Assembly: GCA_048013815.1 (NCBI GenBank)
Contig: CM106586.1
Location: 124,001-188,000 of the forward strand
From: Setoptus koraiensis
Lineage: Eukaryota; Arthropoda
Direction: 5' to 3'
Length of the DNA: 64,000 bases
The translations under genes and the position numbers were made by a program. Under the pieces are notes generated by a model, which had not been told where the DNA came from, ran no database searches, and saw nothing but the letters and a program-made list of their open reading frames with translations. Positions 38,572-47,942 of the stretch are shown one piece after another (position 1 is the first letter of the stretch; each line of letters opens with the position of its first letter).

Positions 38572-38778
38572 GGTAGAGTCATTTTTACTGAGGACAGTGG
38601 TTACAAACCCAGAGAAAACCACTCTTTCGAAACTCTCGATGATTATGAAGTTGCCATATTATCTGGGTTTGTAACCACAGTCCTTATCTGTTCTATCATT
38701 GTAATTATGTTATTGTACAATAACTCGGGCGGTTTCTTCACCATATTTGATAGAATCAGCGATTTTTCTCGCTCTACT
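38572..38778 (-). pseudogene. Inverted SMC6 pseudogene fragment
   Basis: The reverse complement matches the neighbouring SMC6 gene over the stretch following Walker A. Shared tracts include TATGGTGAAGAAACCGCCCG and TGTGGTTACAAACCCAG, in the same order as in SMC6 at about 39645..39820. It carries two in-frame stops relative to SMC6 (TAA after GTACAA and after CCCAGA). It also contains an extra 29-nt piece that is an inverted copy of its own GGACTGTGGTTACAAACCC region, creating a 23-bp hairpin. It is a dead partial copy in opposite orientation to SMC6, about 600 bp from its start codon. Weak similarity may continue towards 39060 (a decayed Walker A region), but I am not confident of that. Confidence 0.8.
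38591..38684. repeat. Inverted repeat within the SMC6 pseudogene
   Basis: Arms 38591..38613 and 38662..38684 are reverse complements at 22 of 23 positions (GGTTACAAACCCAGA core). One arm is the pseudogene sequence and the other is a flipped copy inserted nearby. Confidence 0.9.
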
Positions 38779-39410
38779 TTTCAACACGTAGTTGGCCACA
38801 GCTACACATGCGCCCCTAGAGGACGCAAATTCTAACAAATCGATCGGATTGTGCGCGCCAACATGTCGCATCTAAGAACTAGAGATTGGTCGATAATACA
38901 TGTATTTTTGTTAACTAAAAATTCTACGACAGCTTGCAGCGTGCATTTTGTGAGGGGACGATTTCGACTACTTGTGCAATTCATCACCGAAGACAAAGCC
39001 ACGAAACGCATTTGTTGCGCGCTGTCGAGAACGAGAATCTCCATTCACCAAAATCCAACAATAGCACGTGTGATTGCTCACACTAACTTGCGCCAACTTT
39101 TTGTGCTGACGCGCATATTGCGATTTGTGTTTGTACCCCCCTCTTCTAGGAATATCATGCAACTATTCATAGAAATGATAGTGCATTTTTCAAATTCTCG
39201 CGCGACGCTTATCGGGGGAAGAGGGGCTAATTCAGATGCTTAGAGATTCTATATTGTGAACACACACGTACATAAAGGCATATGAAGGCATCATAATGAA
39301 AGGCTTATAATGTATATAATGTTTATATAATATAAAGAGTGCAACATACTATCCACCGGTTTGACAATATTCATATCTGTATTACTCATATTTTCACAAC
39401 AAATATTATC
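38779..39410. promoter_or_regulatory. SMC6 upstream region with TATA-like element
   Basis: The stretch 39324..39337 (TATATAATATAAAG) lies about 75-85 bp before the SMC6 ATG at 39411, a plausible core-promoter distance allowing a short leader. The remainder has possible decayed SMC6-like sequence on the minus strand and nothing else recognised. Confidence 0.4.
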
Positions 39411-42400
39411 ATGTCCGACGCCGGTAGTGATAGTGAGAGAGAGGACCAAGAGGAGCTCCGCAACCCCCACCTACACAGAGGTGGTACCATCCTGCAGATT
39501 AAACTTATTAATTTCATGTGCCACTCATCATTCGAAATAGAATTTGGACCAAAAGTCAATTTTGTAATTGGACCGAATGGAAGCGGAAAAAGTGCCATCC
39601 TCACAGCGCTCGTGGTAGCCTTCGGGGCTCGAGCTGCTGTGACAAGTAGAGCAAAAAAAATGGCCGATTTTATCAAATATGGTGAAGAAACCGCCCGAGT
39701 TATTGTAAAATTACACAATTACAATGATATAACAGATAAGGATTGTGGTTACAAACCCAGGGAATATGGTAATTTCATTATTATTGAAAGAGTCATCAGT
39801 AAAAACGACTCGACAAGATTGCTTATAAAGAGTGACAAAGGAAAAATTTTGTCAGAAAAAGTGGGCGAACTGAAGGCTATTCTGGAGCATTTCCGTATTC
39901 AAGTAGAGAACCCCGTTTGCATTCTCAATCAAGAGGTCTCAAAAACCTTCCTCCACTCTAAAAGACCAGAGGATAAATTTGATTTATTCATGAAAGCGAC
40001 ACTTCTCGAACAAATTCTCAATGACTACCAAACTTCGCAAGATAGATTTGTCGGGTGGAAGAATTTAAGTGACGAAAAGAAAAGCGCATGGAAAAAGCTC
40101 AAAGAAGAAAAAGATGTTGTCACGGCCAAGATCGAAGGTATTAAAAAGCGAGATTCTCTTGTCCAAGATAGAGAAAACTTGCGCAATGAATTGATGTGGT
40201 CAGGCCTTACTAATTTTCAAGCTAAAGAAGAATCTACAACCGAAACCATTACAGCTATCGAGGCTGATATTTCCAAGATTGAAGAGAACATGGAAAAGAA
40301 ACACGACAAAGTTGGAAAACTTGAGGAGGAAATTCGGTTGACCAGCATAGAGAAGGGTGCTGAAAATGAGAAAAGACTCGGCATAAGAAAAATGAAAACA
40401 GATAACCATATAGCCTTGACCGATCACCGCAACGAACGAAGACTCATTGAGGGTGATTTGCGGAGAAGAGAAATGGAACTCAAAACCCTTGTTCGGGATG
40501 AGAAGGAACTCGAAACTAAGATCAAGCAGTTACAATCTCAGTCTAATGACAAACAATCAAAAGAGAACGAAAGAAAAGTAAGAATGAAAAGAATTGTCAG
40601 TCTGGAGAGCGATATCCAGGAATTGAAGGATAGAGAGGCATCAACAAGGACACAAGCAAAACACTTAACACAGTCTCTGGCTCAGCTTCGTGCAGAATTG
40701 GGTGCAGAGAATTCTAAAAAGATGGACGAGAACACAAAATTAGGAAGAATTCAATCAGACTTGAACAGATTTACGAATGGAAAAGAGAATTCTCTGCGAA
40801 AATTTGGTGACAATGTGATTGAGATACGCAGAGAAATCGACAAACTCTTCTCACAGAAAAAGTTCAAACACAAACCAATCGGACCTCTAGGTCATTATAT
40901 TAAATTGAAGAACAAAGATGTCGCCATTGCTCTGGAAGTGCACCTCAAAGGTTCTTTGTTTGCTTTCACTTGTGATAATATGGGCGATATGCAGGTTTTC
41001 AACCAAATGATACGAAAATCATTTCCGAGCATTTCCAAGCCACCGCAAGTGATAGTTCGCTCATACGCGCAGCGTCATGACATAGCCAGATATAAAACGC
41101 AACATCTCGATTACGATACGTTTATCGACATTGTTGAAATTGAAAATGATGCTGTATTCAATGTCCTTGTTGATACCAAATATCTAGAAAGCGTCCTTTA
41201 CATTCCCAGGTACGAGGAAGCCGAAAATTTGATGATGAACCAGCGCCTTATACCCAAGAACTGCAGATGTGCCTACACAAAGGACGGAAGTGTTATGCAT
41301 CCAAGTCCCGCTTATCGCAGTTACGCCAACGATGGGCGCCGTCCCATGGTTTTTGTCGAAAATGCGGATGATCAAATTCGGGAGCTTGAAGAAGAAAGAA
41401 AATCACTACAGATAGCTTATCAAGATACATGCAATCGATGCAAGAAACTCTCTGACGAACATATAGCAATGAAAAACGAGTTGGAGCGACATGAAAAACT
41501 GTTGAAATCAATTGTAGATTCCATAAAGTCATCAGAGCTTGAGTTAATCGATTTAAAACACGTGATAGATGATAGACCAGTCGAGATAACGTGCTTCGAA
41601 GATGAGCTGAACAAAACAATTAACAATGTGGCCAAACTGAAACCTTTGATATCAGATATAAAAGCTAACGTAGAGCGGATCACGCAAAAGATGAAAGATT
41701 CGGAGGCTCGAGAGAAGGAATTGCTAGCTGAGGAGCATGCTTGCGATAAAAAGATGCGGGAGTTTGATGATCAAATTGAAAAATCAAAAACACTCATAAA
41801 AACTAACAAGAGCGCCATACAAGAATTAGAAAGTAGCAAGAAAGAGAAGAAAGAGAAGCTGGACATTAAACGACAAGATTTAGAGGACGTTCTTCAAAAG
41901 ATTGCAGAAATCACGAAAAATTTAGAGCAACGTGCGAAAGTACACAAACCCAGGTCAGTAGAAGTAGTTACGAGGGAACTGAAGAAGGTAGAAATTCTTC
42001 TAGAGCAGCGAGAAGAATACGAAGACCCAGAAAAAGAGATGATAAATCTTCAAGAGCGCCTGGTTGAGATAGATCAAGTCGAAGTCAAGATGAATAAAAC
42101 AGAGGAAAATGTCAAGTCATTCAATCGATCTCTCAAAGTTCGCAAGGCAGGATTCAACAATCTGCGTAACCACACAATATCAAAACTGAGCACAACATTC
42201 TCGTCGGTCATGGACACCATGAACATGCGTGGTGAGCTTCTTATTTATGTTGAACCTCTTCTTGGTCCGAACAAACAAATCTTGAAAAAAGCAAACACAC
42301 TGGAAATCCGAGTTGATACCAGTTATGATAATAATGGATCTCAGTTGTCACAACCACTCCCTCAGACATCAGCAAAGAGAACGTCAAGAAACCTCAACAG

Positions 42401-42746
42401 GTCTCTCACTCAAGTGACACAGCCGATTAATGCAACTAATAGTCAAGGCCCTAGCCAGCACATGTCAGACACTAGATCTTTATCTGGTGGAGAGAGGTCA
42501 TTTTCTACTGTTGCCTTCGTGCTGGCACTGTGGAAGCATTGTGCTGCCCCTTTCAAGTTATTGGACGAAATCGATGTATTCATGGATATGGTTACTCGTC
42601 GAATAAGCTACAACGCCCTCATTAATTTTGCTATACTGGAAAAGGAAAACACCGGTCAATTTATTTTTTTCTCTCCATTGGAGCTTCCCAAAATCCAAGA
42701 CTCAACTCTGGTTCGCGTTTTTGAAATGGCACCACCGCACCGATGA
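39411..42746 (+). CDS. SMC6: SMC6, structural maintenance of chromosomes protein 6
   Basis: A 1,111-aa single-exon frame; human SMC6 is about 1,090. The ATG at 39411 (MSDAGSDSERED) is preferred over an in-frame ATG 24 codons upstream because it gives the usual acidic N-terminus and lies after the TATA-like element. Visible parts in order: ABC-ATPase head with Walker A GPNGSGKS (residues 54-61); coiled coil about 200-470; globular hinge about 480-660 (GPLGHYIKLKNKDVAIALE); second coiled coil to about 960; a Ser/Thr/Gln-rich insert; ABC signature SLSGGERSF (about 1023); Walker B KLLDEIDVFMD (about 1046-1056), where DEIDVFMD is the SMC6-type form. SMC6 pairs with SMC5 and Nse subunits in the SMC5/6 complex for recombinational repair and replication-fork stability in the nucleus. 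No stop or frameshift is seen, so it looks functional. A decayed inverted fragment of it lies just upstream. Confidence 0.95.
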   Translation: MSDAGSDSEREDQEELRNPHLHRGGTILQIKLINFMCHSSFEIEFGPKVNFVIGPNGSGKSAILTALVVAFGARAAVTSRAKKMADFIKYGEETARVIVKLHNYNDITDKDCGYKPREYGNFIIIERVISKNDSTRLLIKSDKGKILSEKVGELKAILEHFRIQVENPVCILNQEVSKTFLHSKRPEDKFDLFMKATLLEQILNDYQTSQDRFVGWKNLSDEKKSAWKKLKEEKDVVTAKIEGIKKRDSLVQDRENLRNELMWSGLTNFQAKEESTTETITAIEADISKIEENMEKKHDKVGKLEEEIRLTSIEKGAENEKRLGIRKMKTDNHIALTDHRNERRLIEGDLRRREMELKTLVRDEKELETKIKQLQSQSNDKQSKENERKVRMKRIVSLESDIQELKDREASTRTQAKHLTQSLAQLRAELGAENSKKMDENTKLGRIQSDLNRFTNGKENSLRKFGDNVIEIRREIDKLFSQKKFKHKPIGPLGHYIKLKNKDVAIALEVHLKGSLFAFTCDNMGDMQVFNQMIRKSFPSISKPPQVIVRSYAQRHDIARYKTQHLDYDTFIDIVEIENDAVFNVLVDTKYLESVLYIPRYEEAENLMMNQRLIPKNCRCAYTKDGSVMHPSPAYRSYANDGRRPMVFVENADDQIRELEEERKSLQIAYQDTCNRCKKLSDEHIAMKNELERHEKLLKSIVDSIKSSELELIDLKHVIDDRPVEITCFEDELNKTINNVAKLKPLISDIKANVERITQKMKDSEAREKELLAEEHACDKKMREFDDQIEKSKTLIKTNKSAIQELESSKKEKKEKLDIKRQDLEDVLQKIAEITKNLEQRAKVHKPRSVEVVTRELKKVEILLEQREEYEDPEKEMINLQERLVEIDQVEVKMNKTEENVKSFNRSLKVRKAGFNNLRNHTISKLSTTFSSVMDTMNMRGELLIYVEPLLGPNKQILKKANTLEIRVDTSYDNNGSQLSQPLPQTSAKRTSRNLNRSLTQVTQPINATNSQGPSQHMSDTRSLSGGERSFSTVAFVLALWKHCAAPFKLLDEIDVFMDMVTRRISYNALINFAILEKENTGQFIFFSPLELPKIQDSTLVRVFEMAPPHR

Positions 42747-43262
42747 TTCCATTCTTTGACACTCAGTGACATTACCAAAGAATTATCGGTTTTACGGTTT
42801 GAAAGCGACAGGTTGCGTTCAATTGTGATTGATGAATGGTGTAACAATTAAAATTAGCTAACAAAATCCATCGGCACAGCTACCACCCTCTCTCTTTCTC
42901 TCTGGTGTTCAGTTTACTCGATAGTTTTCAAGTTACCAGCATGTGTAGAGATGCTCGCTCAGATCTACTCGAACTCTTCTCTGTCGAGGTTGAATTCGAT
43001 TGTAAATAGTTGAAATTCTCTTAGATGGTTTTGATGTCAAGTTTTCGTCGTCTCGTATTGTCTACTTGCACTTCTAGACAATTTGTCTTTTTGATCTTCA
43101 ACAACAACAGCTTGACAACACTAACAACAATACCACCAAGAGTTGTAACTGTACTCTACAATTAATCTCTCTTGCTACTTAATTCATGGTAAATTTTATA
43201 CCAAGTTAGTATACAACATCTCATGTAGTGCAGTAGTCAGTTGTGTGTGTGTGTGTCATAGT
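42747..43262. other. Intergenic region between SMC6 and the Lys-rich gene
   Basis: ATTAAA shortly after the SMC6 stop (about 42848) may serve as its poly-A signal. A GT run at about 43241..43255 lies just before the next start codon. Nothing else was recognised. Confidence 0.5.
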
Positions 43263-43874
43263 ATGGAAGTATCTCAATTCATGATGAATCCCTCTAAGCT
43301 GACCATGTTGTATCGATACACTTTGTTTACCTTAGTGTTGAGAGTTTGCTTCATGCAAATTGCAGGATGTTCTTTCTTAAGTTCTCGCAGTCAAAACAAC
43401 AATATCTCTCAAATTTATCCATCGTTTATCCAAAACATACCCATCAAACCAGCTGTGGGTGACACTAATCAAGTTTTGCACCACAGCTTGGCCCTCCTTA
43501 ATGACCACCAATATACTATAGTCACTGCAAACTTAAAAGTGGCCAATAATGATATAAGATCAACATCACAAGTTAAAAAATATGTCAAGAGAAGCGCGGT
43601 TCCAGTAAAGCCGATTGTGAAAAAACAGTCGACCCAACTAGATATGGCTTCATCATTGTTTTCTCGGCCCATCATCATAATTAGATACCCCCCGAAACCA
43701 AAGAAGAAGGTGAAGAAAAAGAAGAAGAAAAAGAAAAAGAAGAAGACTTTCAAGAGTGAATATGAAGAGTTTTTCTCCGAAGTTAAAGAGAAAGGCAAAA
43801 AGAAAAAGAAGAAACACAAGAAGTCTAAGAAGAAGAAGGAAAAGAAAGAAAAAAAGAAGAGCGATGATTGGTGA
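43263..43874 (+). CDS. Secreted or membrane protein with poly-lysine tail, 203 aa
   Basis: The ATG at 43263 (MEVSQFMMNPSKLT) is chosen because the frame upstream of it is only a translated GT repeat. Residues about 15-36 (MLYRYTLFTLVLRVCFMQIA) are hydrophobic and read as a signal peptide or signal anchor. The middle is ordinary sequence with a possible processing site (VKKYVKRSAV). The last about 60 residues are Lys-rich, with an 11-Lys run, a short acidic insert (SEYEEFFSEVKEK) and KKSKKKKEKKEKKK, ending SDDW. An AATAAA at 43907 follows the stop. The family was not recognised. The basic tail could bind acidic polymers or mineral, but that is inference. It is convergent with the receptor gene to the right. 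Confidence 0.65.
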   Translation: MEVSQFMMNPSKLTMLYRYTLFTLVLRVCFMQIAGCSFLSSRSQNNNISQIYPSFIQNIPIKPAVGDTNQVLHHSLALLNDHQYTIVTANLKVANNDIRSTSQVKKYVKRSAVPVKPIVKKQSTQLDMASSLFSRPIIIIRYPPKPKKKVKKKKKKKKKKKTFKSEYEEFFSEVKEKGKKKKKKHKKSKKKKEKKEKKKSDDW

Positions 43875-43906
43875 TATCAGTTAAAAATTGTTGAAACAGT
43901 ATTGCA

Positions 43907-43912
43907 AATAAA
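43907..43912 (+). terminator. Poly-A signal AATAAA for the Lys-rich gene
   Basis: Canonical hexamer 33 nt after the stop codon. Confidence 0.7.
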
Positions 43913-43967
43913 TTTTGAGTTGTTAAATAATTTTGTCAGTCTACCTGAATTTTCTAAACTGTATCTG

Positions 43968-43973
43968 TTTATT
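43968..43973 (-). terminator. Poly-A signal AATAAA for the NimA/Draper-like gene
   Basis: Canonical hexamer on the minus strand, about 110 nt past the stop of the receptor. The two convergent genes therefore end within about 60 bp of each other. Confidence 0.65.
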
Positions 43974-44082
43974 TGAAAAATAGCAAAAGGACAAATGTTG
44001 GGAGAGTAAAATGAATCATACAGATGAATGATAAGATGAAAGTTTGTCTAATTTGACATGTCTAGCGACCTCATCGGATAAT

Positions 44083-45551
44083 TTATGAGTCACGTCTATA
44101 GATCTTCTCGGTATTAATTTCCTCGTATATATTTGAATCTACATCTTGGTATTGCGGGTCATTTGGTACTCGGACTGGAGATCGAGGAACCTGGTAATTG
44201 TTGTTTGGCACTGGGTCTGGTACATTACAGTGTATAGGAATTTGTTCTAATTTATCAAATTCAGAATAAAGATTCTCTTGTGCTTCCTTCTTACTAGTCA
44301 TAAGATTGTATTCAACTTTTGGATCGACCAAATAATGGGCTTTCTTCGGACTTGGACCTGACATCGGGCCATCAGTTCTTCTAGACGACTCTTTGCCAAA
44401 GGCTGCTCTCGAAGCCGACAGAAAACTTTGATTTTTACAAGGAAAAGAGTCACTAGATACTACTGGAGGCACCGGTGTCTGATTGAGATCAGAGGAATCT
44501 ATTGTAGTATCATTTAAAGAATATACGGGATTCTCGAAGTGTCCCGATCTTGAAGTATCCACTGAGCCACCACTCGATGAAGAATAGGTGACGTAGTAAA
44601 GATCCTCACGGGCAGCTTTTAGTTTCCTTTTATAACTCAAAAAAAGAAGTAACATTCCAAATAATAGCACTGTTAGGAGTAAATTAATACCCACATGGGT
44701 GGCGACTATTCGAGCCGTGTTTCCCTCTACCACCTCTGAGCGATCTACGACAATCTCGGCAGTTGATGGATCGGCGCTGCGTGATGAAGTGTGCGCATAA
44801 TTACCATGTAGAATAACTACGTCGCCTGAAGGTTTGCATCCAGTTTCACGCGAACAGCGTTCGGAGCAGTCGCTACCTGTCCAGCCAACACTACAGACGC
44901 ACGTTCCGGAATTCGCGTCACAGAATCCGTTTGACGAACAATTGCATTCTAATTCACAATTACTGCCCCAACGATTGGTAGATTTGCACGTGAATCGATT
45001 ACATGTCGGACCGGACCATCCTGGTGCGCTTTCTGAAGGGCCCAAGTGGCAACGACATACTTCTGGCTTGAAACAATCTCCATGTATGCATGCATTGCTG
45101 CAAACAGGTACACAGTTCTTTTCTTGATCCTCAGAAAATCCCTCGCAACAAGCGAGTTTTGTCAAGTTGACCGACCTCTGCTCATATTTATGCGATGGAA
45201 TTGTTACTTTTCTTTTTTTAGTGCATCCAATAATACCACCGACGCATGTACTAGATACGTCTTTTTCATATGTTGTGTCGGTAGGCACCTTAATGGCTTT
45301 AACATGGCTATGCGTGCAAGGTAAAAAAAGGATAAAATTGTGAATTTTAAAAAATGAAAAAAATGAAAATCAGTGACCGATTAGCAATGAAATTGTTATG
45401 TATATCGATAAAGTTGAAATACTCACACTTCTGTTTTGTTACAGACATTCGGACTATCCGGTCTCGGTTCGGCAGCTACAGATATAAATTGGAATGCAAA
45501 ATAGACTAAATATATGATGTTGATTGAATCAAACATTTTCGATGGTGACAT
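44083..45551 (-). CDS. EMI/EGF-type phagocytic receptor, Nimrod A / Draper-like, 449 aa
   Basis: Two exons: 45427..45551 and 44083..45307. The 119-bp intron has donor GTGAGT and acceptor GCATAG; joining GT|C keeps frame. Exon 1 encodes a signal peptide (IIYLVYFAFQFISVAA) and the start of an EMI domain (SPNVCNKTEV). Exon 2 completes the EMI (..KLACCEGF, the CCxGF/Y hallmark) and continues with a Nim/EGF repeat (CVPVCSNACIHGDC) and two further EGF-like repeats (CNCSSNGFCDANSGTCVC). One transmembrane helix follows at about 248-267, then a cytoplasmic tail. The tail has FENPVY (NPxY), EYNLM, NLYSEF and NIYEEI, which resemble phosphotyrosine sites used by Draper/CED-1/MEGF10 for engulfment signalling. 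It is far shorter than Draper, and the EMI+Nim+EGF+TM order fits NimA. Likely role: recognition of apoptotic cells or microbes at the surface of phagocytes or glia. Confidence 0.85.
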
Positions 45552-45628
45552 GGTTTTTTCTCAGATTGAAATTTGCTAAAACAAAAAAAAAATAGAACAT
45601 AAAACAAAATAAAATATCGCCCTGTTTT

Positions 45629-45760
45629 CATATGTGTGAAGGACAATCAATTAAGTAGTGCTGTGGGCAATGTTGTTAAATGCATCGATGAGGGTTTCGT
45701 ATGTGTAAAGGACGATCAATTAAGTGATGTAATAAGCAATGTTGTTTAATGCATCAATGT
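45629..45760. repeat. Tandem duplication, 69-bp period, two diverged copies
   Basis: CATATGTGTGAAGGACAATC at 45629 recurs as CGTATGTGTAAAGGACGATC at 45698, and both copies run to GCATCGATG / GCATCAATG. Confidence 0.85.
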
Positions 45761-45939
45761 GGATCCAATGGCGTGACGGTGCTGATATTATTGTGAGCCT
45801 CAAGTTTAGTAAGCGCCTTTCGAACGTTAATTACTTATACAAACACTGGATCATGTTTTATATTTGTATGATAGTGATAGCATCTCTCCTTACTATGATC
45901 TTGTCATATCAATATGATCGCCTAAATAAATTGATCTGA
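45739..45939 (+). CDS. Candidate small membrane-protein ORF or exon, 66 aa
   Basis: The frame starts in the second copy of the 69-bp repeat and continues into unique sequence with coding-like composition (WIQWRDGADIIVSLKFSK). It has one strong hydrophobic helix (WIMFYICMIVIASLLTMIL) followed by YQYDRLNKLI and TGA. This looks like the C-terminal exon of a membrane protein or a small tail-anchored protein. I do not recognise it, and no upstream exon is evident. Confidence 0.25.
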   Translation: MLFNASMWIQWRDGADIIVSLKFSKRLSNVNYLYKHWIMFYICMIVIASLLTMILSYQYDRLNKLI

Positions 45940-46799
45940 GATCTCTTCCTGCTGAGGACATATATGAAATAATTTGATAATGTAAGATCTTGATACAAAA
46001 GCAATCAGTAATAATGAGTAGTAGAATAATGAGTAGTAGAATTACTGGTTGGCGTTTGTTTACACTATGACTAAATAACTCAATTAGATGTACTATATAG
46101 TGTACGCCTGTAATAAAGGAGGCAGTTCATATTGCTCCGTTGTAGTTGGTGCTGCGTCTATGTTGTTGTTATTGTTGTTGTTGTTTTTTTTCTACTCCCA
46201 TGATTGAACTTGATTTTGTGTGCTCTATCCACTAGAGGCGCGCACAGCGCCATGGAATGCATTATGATGGTTGGAAGTGTTTTGCTACAAGTTCCAGTAT
46301 GAAATGATCTCATTTGTGTCGGCTACGACATAGAAATCAAGAGAGCTGACTTGACAAGATTACAAGCCTTAGCATCTTGCATTGCGTTGCTCTAACAGGT
46401 TTACCCAGTATTCGCAATGAGATGTAGTTTACGCGCGTGTATTGCATCACATCCACATGAGTAATCAATATATTCAATCCAGGCTGACTCATGGCTTATG
46501 AGTCACCATTACGGGAATGAAGAAAATTCTTGGAGGGAGAGATGTATCTCCCCATTCGATCAATACTTACTAGTGTTTCGAGGATATGGGAGATATTTTT
46601 ACCGAGGGGAGACGGATCTACCTGAAACACTGACACTTGAAAACCTTTCAAACTTCCCGCTAAACCCAAACTATAGATGATGGTTTTGCAAATTCAATCA
46701 CTTGATGAATATAACATCGACATCTTCGCATTGTATATATCCCATATATTCTTTCTAATACTTTCATTCAATTCTGATCTCAAGCAACAATTGGCTGGC

Positions 46800-47879
46800 A
46801 TGTCTAACTACTTTGAGGCCGTTACAGCAAAGACGGTTAAGTCAGGCAAAGTGTTTGATGGCAGCGATTGCAATCTAGAGAATCTACCTCAATATTTGGA
46901 ACAAGAGAACACAAATATCATAAACAAACGTGGCAAAGTCATCAAGTTTGAGCATGGACATCGGGTTCGCAAACTGTATAGAAAATGGTGGAAAAAGATC
47001 TCACAAGGCTACAATATTATTGTCCAAGGTATGGGATCCAAGAAACGACTACTGGACAGATTCTCATGTCGGTTCTTGTCACGTGAAGATATGACTTTGG
47101 TCCGCGTTCATGGAATGGAGCATGTTTCTGAACAAGTCTTTGCCAACAGGGTATTCAAACTTGACGCTCAAACTACATTGAGTCAAGAGAATTTGATTGA
47201 ATATACAAACTCACTTTCAGATTGCAACCACGTTTATTTTATTATTCATTGTTTGGAGGAATTCTACAAGAACAGCAAAAAAGTTTGTGAAGTTATCTTT
47301 GAATTGATTAAATTGGCACCTAACTTTGTTCATTTGGTGGCGAGCTCTAATCATATCAATGGCGGGATGCTGACATCTTATTATAAATTGCAACTGAATC
47401 TTATATTCTTCCCTCGTAAGACCTGGAGGTCTTACTTTTTTGAGAGATGTCGTTCCTCGACTACTACTCAATCAAATAACGGCATCGTCAAAGATATGCT
47501 GATCCAGAACGAGTTTACATTGTCGTCTCTTCAGTCGACCTATTCCGCCCTTCAAGACAACAACCAAAAAATAATGACGTTTATCTTGCGGCACTTTGTT
47601 GAAGCCGAAGAAATACAACTCGAGGACAGAGCAACTAGAAGCAAAAAGTCTAAAGGACCAAGGAAATTGATGTTTCAAACTTTGTTCAAATATACCGAGA
47701 GCGAATTTATAGTTAGACGCCAAACTCAGTTACGTCAGTATTTAGAAGAGCTGGTAGATCACAATATTATTTCAACTGAAGGACAATCTAAAACTGAAGC
47801 AAGCATGATATTACAAGTTCCTATCGAAATAGCAAGAAAATTCTTAGAAGAAATTTCCTCGTTAAACAATGAATCATAA
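46800..47879 (+). CDS. ORC2: ORC2-like origin recognition complex subunit, 359 aa
   Basis: Starting at the ATG at 46800, the product opens with SNYFEAVTAKTVKSGKVFDG, which aligns with the NYFEAHSSSKVLTSDRTL block of human ORC2. It then follows the family in order: WWKKISQGYNIIVQGMGSKK (ORC2 GFNIVLYGLGSKR), HLVASSNHINGG (ORC2 IYLIASIDHLNAP), TLSSLQSTYSALQDNNQKIM (LSSLTHVLRSLTPNARGIF), and a C-terminal winged helix FIVRRQTQLRQYLEELVDHN ([20 protein letters not shown]). ORC2 is a core ORC subunit that helps load MCM2-7 at origins. The protein is divergent and lacks the roughly 200-residue disordered N-terminus of human ORC2 (about 577 aa). The frame is open for 41 more codons upstream, so an upstream exon or leader is possible. 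AATAAA at 47895 follows the stop. No disabling changes are seen. Confidence 0.85.
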   Translation: MSNYFEAVTAKTVKSGKVFDGSDCNLENLPQYLEQENTNIINKRGKVIKFEHGHRVRKLYRKWWKKISQGYNIIVQGMGSKKRLLDRFSCRFLSREDMTLVRVHGMEHVSEQVFANRVFKLDAQTTLSQENLIEYTNSLSDCNHVYFIIHCLEEFYKNSKKVCEVIFELIKLAPNFVHLVASSNHINGGMLTSYYKLQLNLIFFPRKTWRSYFFERCRSSTTTQSNNGIVKDMLIQNEFTLSSLQSTYSALQDNNQKIMTFILRHFVEAEEIQLEDRATRSKKSKGPRKLMFQTLFKYTESEFIVRRQTQLRQYLEELVDHNIISTEGQSKTEASMILQVPIEIARKFLEEISSLNNES

Positions 47880-47894
47880 TAACAAAACAATTAA

Positions 47895-47900
47895 AATAAA
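47895..47900 (+). terminator. Poly-A signal AATAAA for ORC2
   Basis: Canonical hexamer 16 nt past the ORC2 stop. The convergent protease gene ends at 47943, so the two 3' ends nearly meet. Confidence 0.65.
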
Positions 47901-47942
47901 TACATGTACATATATTAGCAATAATACAAAACATCTTCCTAT

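Larger units (their letters stand above)
45552..46799. other. Intergenic region with tandem repeat and an orphan ORF
   Basis: Holds a two-copy 69-bp tandem repeat, a candidate membrane ORF (45739..45939) and a GTT run near 46160. A 60-codon open frame at 46498..46680 precedes ORC2 and may be part of its leader. A pyrimidine-rich tract ending TCTCAAG just before 46791 could be a splice acceptor for ORC2. Confidence 0.5.

Noticed and set aside
46498-46680. 60-codon ATG frame upstream of ORC2
   Set aside because: Ends before ORC2 in another frame and does not match the ORC2 N-terminus; possibly leader sequence, not supported as a gene.
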